Program-made: the position numbers and the translations under genes
Notes under the pieces: generated by a model
What the model was told of the DNA's origin: nothing
The model's input: only the letters and a program-made list of their open reading frames with translations
Database searches by the model: none
Part shown: piece by piece, positions 34,238 through 47,592 of the stretch
How positions within the stretch are numbered: position 1 is the stretch's first letter
How the letters are laid out: every line of letters begins with the position of its first letter
From: Sclerurus mexicanus
Lineage: Eukaryota; Chordata; Aves; Passeriformes; Furnariidae
Assembly (NCBI GenBank): GCA_013396755.1
Contig: VWZF01001856.1
Location: 1,701,902-1,765,901 of the forward strand
Reading direction: 5' to 3'
Length of the DNA stretch: 64,000 bases

Positions 34238-34823
34238 TGTGCTGGTTTTGGCTCAATTAGAGTTAATTTTCTTCATAGTAGCTCTTACAGGGCTGTTATG
34301 GTGTTTTGGATTTGTGCTGGAAATGGCGTTGATGGCACAGGGATGTTTCGTTATTCCAAGCAGTGCCTACACAGAGTTGAGACCTTTTCTTCTCTTCACC
34401 CCACCGCACCGTGCATGAGTTGTTGGGAGAGGACACAGCAGGGACAGCTGATCCAACTGACAGGGGGGATGTCCCAGACAAAAGGGCTCATATGCTCAGC
34501 ATATGAAGCTAGGGGAGGAAGAAGAAAGGAAGACACATTCACAATGGTGGAGTTTATTTCCCCAAGTCACTGTTACATGTGATGGAGTCCTGCTATCCGG
34601 GGGATGGCTAAACACCTTCCTCACCTTGGGAAGTGGTGAAAGAATTCCTTATTTAGCTTTGCTTGCTTATACAACTTTTACTTTACCTATTTAACTGTCT
34701 TTATCTCAACACACAAGTTTTCTCCCTGTTACCCTTCCAGTTCTCTCCCCCATCCCACCAGGAGAGACTCAATGAGTGGCTGCATGGGGCTGAGATGCCC
34801 CATGCTGGGATTAAACCATGACA
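34238..34823 (+). mobile_element. Endogenous retrovirus solo LTR (avian type)
   Basis: A 586-bp element starting TGTGCTGGTTTTGGCT and ending AAACCATGACA, with the TG...CA termini of a retroviral LTR. I recognise its central blocks ('gagttaattttcttcatagt', 'ggatttgtgctggaaatg', 'tgtctttatctcaacacaca') as a common bird LTR family. No gag, pol or env sequence flanks it, so it is a solo LTR left by recombination. The flanks read acata and acaca, possibly a decayed 5-bp target-site duplication. The TATA-like position reads catatgaag and the expected polyadenylation position reads tatttaac, both apparently mutated, so it is probably transcriptionally weak or dead. Confidence 0.82.
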
Positions 34824-35642
34824 ACACACACACATAAATATGTGCTCATAGCAGGGACCATGTAAATAAAAATAGAGTGTTTGCTTTAGGCTGTTAATTC
34901 TTTCTTTTAAAGAAAATTATTTTGGAAGGAAATGAGTCTCACAGCATCACACTGTGTGGAGTTTTATGCTCTCCTGTTTATCGTTCCTCTATAAAAAAAA
35001 CTTTGAACCCCCTGGCCAATTTCAGTCACTTTTGTGGACTCAACAATAATACGTTCCTTCAAGGTTTGTAAAAGTAGGTGCCCAGGTGGAGAAAACACAC
35101 CTATTAGTGCTACCAGTGGAGGAAAGTTTGCAGTAAAACTCTCTCTTACTACACATCCCGGGGTCTGCATTCACCCTTCCCTTTCACACACAAATCCGAA
35201 GAAAAACGGGTATATAGTACATGTAATATTTGCTCTTGCAATCATTGTTTGCATGCTTTGATATGGTCACACACATTGCAATTATTTATTCACCATGAAA
35301 TCAAGTTCTATTTGCCTCTTTCATACAGTTATATATTTTTATGTTTGCACCAACCCTTAAGAGCCCCCTCACATCTAACAGGTAAGGTACATATATTACA
35401 GATGACAATACCTCTCTCCAAGTCATGAACAAAAAATTGCAGTTTTCCAATTCCCAGTGACTATACTAATAACTCATTCTTGACCTTAAAGCATCAGTGC
35501 ACAAGCAAAGCCCAAGAAAAGAGACCAGACACTCTCTGAGGCCAGGATGCTCTCCAACAGGGATCAAAAAGAATATGGGAACAAAGCACGCATACAGCAA
35601 TGTTCACTCAAAATGCTCCTCAAGTCTTCAGTGATTTACAGG

Positions 35643-36369
35643 TCAGAAAATTCTTGAGTCAGAGAGAGAACTGTTGGTCTTTGTAGCTGAGAAAAAAACC
35701 AAACCTGTCTCATGAAAATGCACAAAATGGGGAGGAGAGTTGTCTAGCCAGGAGAATGTACCTTGAGCCCTCTCAAAGGAGGTGGGCCAATAAATCTGGA
35801 GATGCCCTTTAGTGAGGCTGCCAAGACCAGGTTGTATTAAGAGATGTTCCTTATAATGCCAGAGATCTTCTGAAATGCCCTGCTGCCACCGCAAGGTGCC
35901 ACACCTGGATATACTTTGTCTGTGTCCAGAAGATTCATCTAGAGCTGAGCTGCTAGAGCATTTTATCCACCGAAACATATAAAATAACCAGTGCCAAGTC
36001 CAGGCCCTTGTCCCTGAGACCAGCTGGCGTGGCACTCTCATTAGTATTAAAGACACTGACCCTCCAAAAGACATTGGCCACCTCCAAACTGCTCTTTTGA
36101 ACTGGCGCCTGACTTGTGTCAATTTCTGGAAAGTGTCCAGGGGTTATCTTGGACACTGTTGGGTTCCTGGGACCAAACTGGGCTTGGAGCTGTTCTCTTG
36201 ATGCAGCAGGAGTGACCAGGAAGCTCCAGTTTCCACAACCTAGTGTTGCTTGACTCCACAGAGGCTCATTCCTGCTGCTGTCAGCAGTGGCCCAGAGCAG
36301 CTTGTCCATCATTTTATTAAACTTAATCAGAAAGACACAATTAGGGAGGATTTTTGTCTGTATTATCAT
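35643..36369 (-). other. Region with two overlapping open frames, unidentified
   Basis: On the minus strand two frames are open here: 36369-35953 (138 codons, ending VILYVSVDKML) and 36122-35643 (159 codons). It is GC-richer than its surroundings and not CR1-like. I recognise no domain, and there are no convincing splice sites at the ends. It may be an old transposon remnant or a processed fragment rather than a gene. Confidence 0.2.
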
Positions 36370-38640
36370 TAATGATTAGGGGACTCTAGTCATTTTAGCT
36401 ATCCTTACAACACAAAGGTCCCCAAAATGCTTATTTCCGGAATGAATCCAATATGGTAGCAAAAGAGTTGTTATTTGACATTATATTGTGCACGGAGACT
36501 AAAAGTATTAAACAGCATAATTAATCTATACTTCATGATTCTGTGCATTTTCAGAGAGTCCCCCAGAGCACCATAAATTAAGCATTCTTAAAATCCAACC
36601 CTGAATGAAGAACAATTCAGGAGTCATTACCTTAAACCTTTTTGTATTGCAGTCAGAAGTGTGGCATGGAATGAGACACAGTTAACCCTCATATGTGAGA
36701 GACAATTTGGGTCTTCATAGCTTTCCTGAGGGCCAGCAATACACACCTAACGGGTGGAAATAATGGCTTTTTGCACAGCAGTTAGCAAAACAAGGTCCAG
36801 GGCCCTTGCTGGAGCTTTTAGATGCTCTCATGAAGCAGACAAGGCAAACAAACTATCTCCCCAAACCTCTTATAGTCATTAACCATCACCCAAAGAGCCA
36901 ATAGCTGGGAGTGAGAGGGATCCTGTCTCCCAGGAAAGATGAATAAAAGAGCAAAATCCAAATAAAACCAACTTTTGGTCCAAATTATTTCACCTTTGAA
37001 AAAACATGCTGTTCTGCAAGTATCATCTTATTTCTCATGTCACTACTAAAGCTTTTCTCATTTTCTTTCCCTTTAAGGCAATCCATGTTTCCTTTTGGTG
37101 TATTTAAAGCCTATAAGGATTTTTCTCTCCTTCTGCCCAGCAACCTCATTGACTGAAGCTTTAGTCAAACTGGTACCTGTGTCCCACCATAAAGGTGAGG
37201 AGCAGTGAATGGCAGAGCCTTTGCCGACGCAATTCCCGTCACCGTCTCTCTGGCTCAGGAATGATAAAACCCCCACCACCTGAAAGCACAACAGCAATTT
37301 CATCAGATGCCAGACCTAAAAATTAATGTGGCCGTGCCATGCACTGCTCTGAGCTGTGGATATAATGAGTTTTGAATGGGAAGTCCCGGACACAATAAAT
37401 CTGTGCCATATGTGACCATTTCCTGTGTCAGTTCCTTTCTCATAACCAGCGGAGGCTTCGCCCTCCCCCTCACTTTCCCTTTCATGACCCCACACCAGGG
37501 CTCTGAAATCTTTCAGGGTTGCTTATGGGCCCCAGGCCTTTCCACAGCAGTTGCATAAATAAATGAGTTTGACAGCAAACATCATAACGCTTAGTGGTAA
37601 TGTGTGCTCCACACAAGTGCTCATGCCACTCGCCGGAGAGAAGGGGGAGGAAAGAGCTTGTTTTGTTACCGCAAACCAAAGTATGTTCTCTGACAAGTGG
37701 TGAAAGAATTAGTCAAATAAACTTGAACTCCACTCAGACCATGGCTGCCAGGTTCTGTTATGGACAGGGAGGTTCTCAGCTTCGCCTTCCCTGCTTGGCC
37801 TGCAGTCGCTGCAAAGACAAATCATCCTTTTCTTGTGCAAAAATAAAGGGAGGGGGTAAAACGGACGGCCTCAAAATAAAACTTGCAGGGAACTTCACTT
37901 TGCTGCTATTATTATTATCGTTTCTTCCCAATGAGAACAGTCCTTTGGGCCTGGGAACAGACTCAGAAGGAGACTGAATGATTTTCCATTAGAAGTGGGC
38001 TAGAAGGAAAATGCCAAATACCTGCAGATTTTGGAAATATGTGGGTTAGAATTAAGCTTTTAAATGACAAGGGCTTTTATAAGAAATAAGTGAGAGGACA
38101 GAACAGAACCAATCATTTGCCTTATTTTTCTCCTTTTTATTCATTAACAAATCAAACATTTTGATTAAATAGCAAAATTTTACTAAGTTTTCAACTTTCG
38201 CTGAGAAACGATACTATTTCTATGTAAAAGTTCTCTGTAAAACTATATTATCCAAAAACCTTTTTTGCCCCAGCAGTACCATTTAAAAAAACATACTCAT
38301 ATATCCTAGTTTCAGCCCAGAAAGGTTGCAGACATTTCAGTTATTAAAGGGTGTAATTAGAAAACAGAAGTTTTATTAAAATTACTAGTAAGGAGGGTTA
38401 TTTTCCCATGTCCAATGCAGAGAGAACAAAAAAATGGTATTAATATTTTAACTAGGGAGATATAGGCTGGAGATTAGAAAAACATCTTTTTAATTAAAAA
38501 AAAAAAAAGTAACAAAGGCTTGTAAGCAACTGATTAGAATTCGGTGGAATTAACACAAGTGAAGATTTTTTTTTAGTAGGTGATTTTATTTTATTTTAAT
38601 ATCTTTTGGGAGCCTTTTAATTACAGATATCACTTTGGAG

Positions 38641-38732
38641 TTTCTTTCTTTTCTTTTCTTTCCTTTCCTTCCTTTCTTCCTTTCTTTCTTTCCTTCCTTT
38701 CTTCCTTTCCTTTCCTTCCTTCCTTTCCTTTC

Positions 38733-38790
<58 letters not shown>

Positions 38791-38863
38791 CTCTTTCTCT
38801 CTTTCTCTCTCTCTTTCTTTCTCTCTTTCTTTCTCTCTTTCTCTCTTCCTCTCTTTCTCCCCA
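38641..38863. repeat. (CTTT)n polypyrimidine tract
   Basis: About 220 bases of pure C/T on the plus strand, with a central perfect CTTT run near 38735-38790 and CTCTTT interruptions after it. Confidence 0.96.
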
Positions 38864-39479
38864 GGTAAATTATAAAAAATTACTAAAATCTCACTTGTAG
38901 CTGCCTTGGCTGAAGGTGCAGTCCCAGAGCCCAGGCTCATGACTGAAAGGTTCACAAGCAAAAGATTCCCCATGACATTATTAGGGTGATTTTCAGCAAT
39001 ATTAGTCCTGTATGGGCTATGGACTTGAATCTTAAAGCAGAAGGATTTCATTATGGGTACAGACAGCTATATTATGCCATGACATATTTATGACAATGAA
39101 CAGTAATGGGAGGCAAGTATTTTAAGCCTTGGAAGCTGAAATTAATCTGAAAGCGCAGCTCAGAATCTGAACACCTATGAAAACATATTGAAGAACTAAA
39201 ATTTGAGATACAAAGGCTACAGTCATTATCTGAGCACATAGGATGGGATTCATCACATTAATTCTAGCTGCCTAAATGTTAAGCACCTAAATGTTAAGCT
39301 AATTGTCTAGTCTGAGCTGTTCATCTAGACAATAATCATTAGGGAGAGAGAGGAGAGACTTTCAGAGGGTCATTCATTCCTGCTTTTCTCTGCATGGATT
39401 GGATCACATCTGGAGGTGTCAGTCTCTACTATTCTGTGGTAAACCTGGACAGATAGTTTCAATTCAAGGCCTGTATGTA

Positions 39480-39590
39480 GAATCACAGAATCACAGAATC
39501 ATTAAGGTTGGAAAAGATCTCCAAGATCATTTAGCCCAAGCTTTGACCAAACACCGCCTTACAACTAAACCACAGCACTAAGTGCCACTG
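39480..39590 (-). mobile_element. CR1 fragment
   Basis: Inverted CR1 tail with a doubled octamer ('aatcacagaatcacagaatc') and 'ggttggaaaagatctccaag'. Confidence 0.9.
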
Positions 39591-42500
39591 ACATTGGGTA
39601 AAACAAGCCCAGGTACTAATGATGTTGTTGACAAGGGCTGCAGAACAGCCGGGCCATTCAATGTTCCTGTTCTGAAACAAGTGGGAAATGACAGCTATGT
39701 ACGCACCTCTAAAGTAACCATCCTCTCCACTTATGAACAGGATAAAACAGAGAAAGAAGGAAAAAAAAAAGTAAGAAATTTCCCCTCTGCCTGACAGGAA
39801 TAAACAGGCTACAAACAAATTTTCTGAAGACCCTGCAAAAAATCTAGCTCTGCATTTGGCTTTTGTAGCTCTAATGGCCGAGCCACTGGATCCAGGTGCT
39901 CCCACATGTGCCTGGTGCTCTCACCCTACAGATCACGGCTGTTTGCTCCTGAGCAAAGGGAGCACTAAGAAAAAAATACCTTGGAAAGGACAGAAATGGA
40001 GATTTTTTTTCCCCAAAAGAGATGTGCAAACACAACAAGAGCCTAAAAACTAAATTCTAATCTCTGGAACCAACACAAGGATAGGGACAGAAGGAGGCTG
40101 ACTTCAAACACCACTGACAAGAAAATCAAACATGTAGTCATAGTCCTAAGATACCACACCTACATTGAACCTTATGAAAAAACAAATCAGAAGAGGTCTT
40201 GAGTTTGGTGGGGTTTTTTTAATCATAGTATATCTACAATTTAGGCTTTTATATGTTTGTTAGGACAAAACTCCCAGGTTAGAGGATGTTCAGAGAAGCT
40301 GTCAAGGTTGAAAATTACTTGGAGAAGATCTGTGATCCTAATAACACTTTCCTCTGTAACTTCATAAGATTGCAAGATAGTGTGAAGAAGCTTTGAGGGT
40401 TGGTTTTGCTAACAGTTGTTATACTCAGGTGTGCTCGGTTTAGGTAGTTCCTTGTCCCATCAAAGGCTTCTGGACAGCTCCAACAGGGAAAGAGCAGGTT
40501 TGGAAGTGGAAAATTTCTTGTACTTTACCAGATACAATTCTTCATATAAACGTGACTGAACACAGAGACACCCTAACCCTGGTTGTGTGGTGCAGTGCCC
40601 ATGGAGAAGAAGAATAACTACATTGGTGGAGCATTGCAAACACCCACCAGTCCAGACTGATTGTCCTGCTCAAACTAGTAAGGATCACTCCCTTTGCATT
40701 TTGTTCCAGACTTACTAGTGAGCTGTTTGAAATTTCAGACAGCCCTTGGAGTTATTTTGGCCAGGGAGTATATTTAAAACTCATTGTGCCTAATGTTGTC
40801 TTTCTACAATTGAAAAGTAATCAGGAAAGACGTGAAAATAAATAGACAAGTGAGAGGCAAAATGAAATATGAAGTGGCTAGAAAGGAGTCTGCTCTCTAA
40901 TGTATTTTTTCAGCTTATTATTGTAAAAGCCCAGAGCAAAAGAGTAGCTTTGAAGAGTCTTTTGTTAACAGTGGAAAGGTTGTCTTTATATTTTTCTTAA
41001 CTTTTTATTTATTAGCCATGCTGCACAGGGTACTTCCATAAGTGATGGCTGAGTTTCAGGTTACAGGGACTTGTTTAGTCTGAAAACATCTCAAGCTGCA
41101 ATGGGAAGCAGAAAAGAGAAGTGACAGCCTATTGTATGGAGCTTGAAGGAACTAACACCAAAGCCCATTTGTTCTCTGCTTTTCCCTGTAATTTCGAGTG
41201 GTTGAGCTTGTAAAGATTTGGATGTCTCTGTTTGGATGGCAAAAATGCATTCTCAACAGGCCACTTCCTCAGGTGGTCCAGCTGATGACAGGATGATGCT
41301 TAGGTCAATATAAAACAGCTGATATGTTGACCCTATGTGAGAATAAAATTATAAAGCTACATTCCTACACAGGCAATCCTCCAGAATATTGTGAAAAACA
41401 AACAAAAAAAAAGAAACTAAATGTTATTGAGAGCACTTATGCTCAAGCCCTAAAACATGACAGTCAATGGCAATTTTTAGACTCTTGGTTGGGGGTTGGG
41501 GTACTATGTAGTTATCATTGCCCTGATTATGGGGCTAAGCATCAAAATATTCGCTTTCTACATCTTATCAAAAAATCTTATCAAAGCTATCAGATGGGAA
41601 AACATTAGCTGGGCACAGGAAAACAAACAGGTGCATTAAGCAAATTTACTTCTTTGAAAGTTTTAGTGCTTTAGCACCAGGGAAAGAAAAAGCACTGAAA
41701 CAAAGTTAGGGTTTGCAGAGCAATACAGGATTCTCCAAGGCTGCTTAGCTCAGGCATCCTGCTGGAATTTAAAATATGCCCTTCATGAATAATAGTCTAC
41801 ACTATCCAACTTTTATGAAAAGAATTGTTAGTACGGACAATGTTGGTCTGGGTTTTTTGGTATAACACCAGTATTGCCAGACATATACATAAGACAAGCA
41901 CAAGCATGATTTTTACTTATTTATTCCATGGCATCAAAAATATCAGAACATATTTAATTTTATGGTCATAGCAATTGGGAAGCTTAGCTGGAACTATGCT
42001 GGAAGCTTAGCTTATCTTAGCTCTCAGCAGGAACCTCCACAGGCCTTTCTGCTGGTCTGGGATGTCAGAGGACATCTTTCAGCTCCCTGAACACCATGAA
42101 GAGATAAGCCAGTTTGGAGAGCCTCCAAAGAGCCCATGTGGCAGGGTTTGCTCAGTTTCCACGTCTCATCTGGCTCATAAGGAACAGCAGGATGAAGCCT
42201 TGTGGATCACGTTTGTACCCCATCAGCATGGAAAGGCTCATTCCAGAGTCAGAAAACACTCAGTACTAAGACTAATCCAGCAGATCAAAAACTGGTACAA
42301 CCCGCTTCCAAACCTGCATTGCCTTATCAAGACAGTCTGGCTACAATCGCTCTCCATGAAAGCCACAGGAACTCTGTTTATGTGTAAGAGCTTTCAGTAG
42401 AGATCTCACTTTCCAACCCAAATCCTGCCCAAAAGTTTGGTACATTATGTCAAGCACATGCTGTGAATTGCCAAAAATGGAGTCACATTTCCTTGCATGT

Positions 42501-43422
42501 TATGTTTCCCTGAGGTTCCAAAAGGGTTAATATTTCTGGCAACACCACAGTCAGTAACCTGAATGCCCAACCAGAAGGATGTGCTGTGAAAAGCATCCCT
42601 GTGCTGCCAAGGACATTGAACAGAGGAAGGAACATAAGGGAATCCCCACTTTTTTATCCCTTTTGCTCTCCGTGGCTCACATGGAGCAGGAGCTCAGACA
42701 CAGAGGCCTCAGAAGGAGAGATCTGAATTTAATAAAGCTGTCTGGGGAGAGGGAGACAGAGAAGAGAAGATCAGGGAGATAAGAGAGGCAGAGAAGGGAA
42801 GAGAGGAAAAGAAAAAACATTACAGCTGAATGGTGATGGCGGTGCCCTTTCAGACTCCAGTGGGCAAAAGTGAAATGTTTCTTTAAGAGATGGGACACCA
42901 GTTCATTGTGAGAAGAATAAAGAAGAAAAAGGGCATATTTTAGGGTTAGAATGTGTACTTCCATGCCACTGTAATGAGGATAGGCAAAAGGCAAGGGAAG
43001 GCAAGGATAATGGGAAGATATTGCAAGACAATAGAGCTGCTTGATTTCATTGCAGTTTTGGGGTGTATTAGAGTGACCTATTTAAATTCAGTGCAGCTAC
43101 ACCTACAGTATGCAAGCAGAGTTCAATCCCTGCTTAGGAAAATAACCTCTTTTGAGATAACAATTCCACAGATTAACAAAGTGAGGGAGTTTGTTTGCAT
43201 CCCCACTTCTGCAATCTTTGCATATTTCCTGTTGGAGAATAAAAGTTAATTGAGGGGCAGCAGGGAGGAGGAGGAGGCTCAGTTAGTCCCCACTGACATT
43301 CACAGCCCTCTCCACCAAGGTACAAAGTTGACTTCCTTACAGAAAAATTAGAGAGCAAATGCACTGCCAAAGCTCCCATCTATGGATGTTTTCTTTCTTT
43401 TTCATAAGATTCTGTTTGTTAG

Positions 43423-43450
43423 GAAAAAAAAAAAAAAGAAAAAAAAAAGA
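43423..43450. repeat. A-rich run
   Basis: Two A runs split by a single G on the plus strand. It is next to a repeat-free AT-rich block. Confidence 0.9.
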
Positions 43451-45489
43451 CACCGGAGGGAAAATAAATGCAGATACATTTTTAATGCATGCATTTAATT
43501 TTCAGAACATGGTGGGCACTTCAGTGCCGGGTGCTGGAACTGCAAGGGAGAATTTATCTAATCAGTCCTCCATGTCCCCGCTCCATTGACATAATGTGGT
43601 CCTGCCGATTAAAGCACTGGAATCATAGCTCTGCCTTTTCCCTTCTCTTTCATACTAAAATTATTGATGTGCTTTGTACAATGTGTAATTGCCATTATTG
43701 TATATGTGCCTGGAGCATATGCAGAGCCAAAATTGAAATAAATAAGCAAACAAAAATCATACGATAGCAAGTCTCTGATGGTATGGGGGGGTTGGTGCCA
43801 TGGCATCACGAGCTGAAAATAGGATTTCATACTGCTGTGACTGGTTTTGATAGAGTGAGATTTGATAAGACTGGAAAAAAGGCTGCTGTGATCCTCCAGT
43901 CCGACCTCAGCACAGACCCTCAGTAAACACCAAATCAAAGTACCTCTTTTAACATCCTGAGCCTGATCCTCACTATCCAAGGATATCGCTGGAGCAGTCC
44001 TGATTTACATCACCTGAGGATCTTGCCCAGTGTCATACACTCACTTTTGCTCCCTCTCTTTCTCCCTCTCTCATAGATACGCAGGAGATTTGTTCTTTAC
44101 ATTTAATTTATGCAAGTGAGGCACAGAATACATTTCAGTAACGCCAATTAGATACGCACTAATTTCTTCTCTGTGAAATAGCAGTAAGTAATTAATCAGA
44201 ATTTTGATCACAACTCAGTTGGCAATTCTAATTGCACTTGTCATTTCCACAGCAAATACAGAATCATTATCTTTTTTGCCGAGTCTTCTCTTCCTAATCA
44301 TCCAGGGTGCTGGAAGCAAAACATTTCCAAGAACTAGATATTGTCTCTATCAACCAGCAGCCCTAATACCTTTGGACTGAGGGTTAGTGGGTTCAGTCCA
44401 TGGCTGTGTTTTATTTCAAGTTTCATCATAATTTTAAAGGGAATAGCTAGTGGCAGGCTGGCTGCTTGCCTGGGGGAGGGGGGATTCTGCCTCATAAAAT
44501 TACGAGGAAGGATAAAAGCTAGCAGCTCACTCCATTAAAAACCTTCTGGGAGAGCACTAAAGATGCCTGACCTTTGCACAAGCATCCAGCAGGCATCTAA
44601 GGGACATATGGACATTGAGCAGATCTGTATCATCAAAGTCCATGCCGCTTCCCCACAGCCAGGTTTTGACTCCAGGCACTACCAGCCATCTCGGTAAGGA
44701 ATAGGATGCTCAGGGCAGATCAGTGCCCTGCGTTTCACTGGGACAGTGTTTCCGTGACCATTTCAGGACCTTCCTGATGATCTGTGCAAACTGACAGTGT
44801 CAGTGTGGAGCGAGAACAGGTTAAGATTATCTGCCTGGTTAGAGTTATGGCCAGGGGTCTGTGGAGATAGGGCTGCCCTTTGCTGTGCTCCAAAAAGCTG
44901 GCAGTGAGATACTCCTCAAATGGCTTAGAGCAAGTAATGAAGAGAGCAGGAAGAAAAGGGAGATTACCATTTAGGAACCGAGCCCTACAGGATGCCGAGG
45001 GTGTGCCTACACCAGGTCTAGACTTCAAATCCAGCCAGGCACTTCACCTGATGGAGAAAAGGGGTTTCCAGGGACCTGACAGCTACAGTCCAGTTTAGTA
45101 ATCAGATTCTTCATATAATTCAAACTCAGGTGGTTAATATTTTCCTGGGTAATCCCAAACCATACACAATAATTTTGAGAACAACAGTCCAAACTGAGAT
45201 CTCAATTTCTGTCAACTATAACCAGTGAAAAGGCATTTAAAAGAAGTGTAAAGACACTTTATGCAAGAAGTCTCTGTACAGAGTACATTGGGACACAGAA
45301 TAGTTCTGGTTTTACCCTTACATACCATTTGAGCAAGTAGCATCAATGAAAATGGTTGGTTTGAAGACTGAAACATCTCCTGTATTACTCAGATCTGTAT
45401 CCTCCCTGTCCTAAGCAACAGAAACCGCTGAAAGAACAGAAAAGCATCATATGGCCCTTTCCTTTGCTTCTCCAGGTTTGTTTTATTGT

Positions 45490-45557
45490 TGTTGTTGGGT
45501 TTTATTGGGGTGGTTGTTGGTTTTTTGTTTGTTTTTGTTTGTTTGTTTGGGTTTTTT
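45490..45557. repeat. GTT/GTTT-rich simple sequence
   Basis: Imperfect repeats of gttgttg, ggtttttt and gtttgtttgt on the plus strand. Confidence 0.8.
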
Positions 45558-46231
45558 TATTAATGCTCTTGCTTTTATTCCATATTTCAGAGGTCAATAT
45601 GAAGGATTTGAGAACTGTAACCTCTCACAGTCCTCCTCCTCCCCGACACCAAATTTGTCCCATAGGAAGGGGTAAAAATTCTCAACATTAGTGATGCCAA
45701 TGGGGACTGAAGAGGGATAAAATACTTCAGAACCCAGCTATGAACTTTGATGCCAGGAACAACAACGTCTGAGATTTTGGTGGGCTGAATTTTTTCATAA
45801 AGGACAGAAAAACGCAAACAGAATAAATTTCTGAACTGCCACAGAGACTTTTCTTGGATTGGGGTAGGGATGGCATGTTAAACATGATTTCCATGATGAA
45901 AAGTCTCAAAAGCTCAGATCATATGTTTTCCTGGCTTGGCTCTACCTTCTGGGACACAGACATTTTCCATCAGTCTTAAAAAGAGGTACACTGAGGCTAC
46001 GTCCACACTTGGAAAGGGTTATGCCTTAGCCCTAGTGCTCAATCACACATATTTTACATTCCCAGAACAATGCTTGGCATGTTTTTTTTGTCTAGGTCAA
46101 CTAGCACTGGCCAAAACAGTGTCTAGGAGCTGTCTGAGGCTTAGTGTGATTTGTGACCATCCCAATTTGGATGCAACCAACGTGGTCTGGAAGAAAAGGG
46201 ATTTTGATAATTATATGTATGGCCTCAATAA

Positions 46232-46325
46232 GAGTTGGCCATGGACAGGAACACTTTCCACTAGACCAGTTTGCTCAAGGTCCCATCCAACCTGGCCTTG
46301 AACACTTCCAGAGATGAGGATATGT
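46232..46325 (-). mobile_element. CR1 fragment without tail
   Basis: Inverted CR1 internal piece: 'ggccatggacaggaacactt', 'cccatccaacctggccttga'. The terminal octamers are missing. Confidence 0.8.
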
Positions 46326-47369
46326 CCCACTTCAAGCCACTCAGGAGCACGGGAGGCACTGGGAGAGCTAAAAGTGATGTTGCCATCATCAGTTTTTTCC
46401 TGAGCAGCTACCCACACACTGTCAGAGTCAGCAGTGACTGTGCTGACTATCTAAATATATATGGGAGACCTTAAAAAAGCAGAAAAGAACAAAAACTGTT
46501 CAAAAAAATGTAACACATAAGCTGCAAAAGAGAAAGGACTCCTTTTAATTCACTATAGTCAGGGTTGCTTGATCACCTCAGAGCAGGAAAATGAAAAAGA
46601 TGCAGCAGCTCTTGGAACTTGAGCATCTTTGAAGACTGAATAAACCAACACAGCACAGATTTATGAAGACAGCAGATCACATCCCAGATTAGTTACAGCA
46701 GCCAAAAGGTAAAAATAAGAGCTTTAAAACCAGAGGCAGTGGGATACAATCAGACTAGTGCAAAAAACATCAGCTTCAACACAGACATATAAGTAATGGA
46801 TGGTCCTGAAGAGACATTCTGGCTACATCTTCACTAGTAAATTAAATGTGCCCAGGAGTATTCCCAGACACTGAGGCCAACTGATGTGATCTGGTTGCAT
46901 TCATCTATTAAACTATCTCAGCTTTAAAAACAGGATGGATTCATCCAACAGACCAAGTGGGAATGTTCCTTGGCATACGTAATCTCCCAAATTGCACCCA
47001 AGAACTTTTTGGGAGAGCATTAACTGGCCCAGGACAAAAGCACACCAGGGGCTGTGGTGAACACTTTTATAGAGCAGAGGATTCTGTCACCATATCTGTG
47101 GCCTAACACCCCTTTATTTTAGCATGAGCAAGGTCCCTGTCCACACAAACTTCTGCACCTAGAAAGTGCTTCTGTGACCACAAATTCTCCCGAAAAATTT
47201 AACAGAGTGCACAGGCCACAGTTAGAGAGCTATCCCAAGCCTAAGCAAATGAACAGGGAAACCTGCAGCCCAGATAATTTCTGGGCCCCTTTGAGAGAAG
47301 AGGAAAAAGTCGAGCAGATGTTGTGTGAGATATCTGGCCTTCTTTTGGCATTTGTCACCATGCTTTGTA

Positions 47370-47592
47370 AGTTCACAGAATTACAGAATGGTTTGGGCTG
47401 TAAAGGAGCATAAAGGCCACCTAGTTCCAACCCCAGCCATGGGCAGGGACACCTTCCACTATCCCAGGTTGCTCCAAGCCCCGTCCAACCTGCCCTTGGA
47501 CACTTCCATGGATGGGGCAGCTACAGCTTCTCTGGGCAACCTGTGCCAAGGCCTCACCACACTCACAGTACAAATTTCTTCCTATTTTTTTG
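47370..47592 (-). mobile_element. CR1 fragment
   Basis: Inverted CR1: 'cacagaattacagaatggtt', 'gccatgggcagggacacctt', 'ccccgtccaacctgcccttg'. Confidence 0.93.

Noticed and set aside
34801..34840. CA repeat after the LTR as part of the element
   Set aside because: The LTR ends at the CA of 'catgaca'; the short CA run is flanking simple sequence.
38617..39051. 144-codon Lys/Glu/Arg-rich frame and its Phe/Ser-rich complement
   Set aside because: Produced by translating the CTTT tract.
42062..42400. 112-codon plus-strand frame
   Set aside because: No recognisable domain, splice signal or codon bias, and it overlaps another frame; length is within chance for 64 kb.
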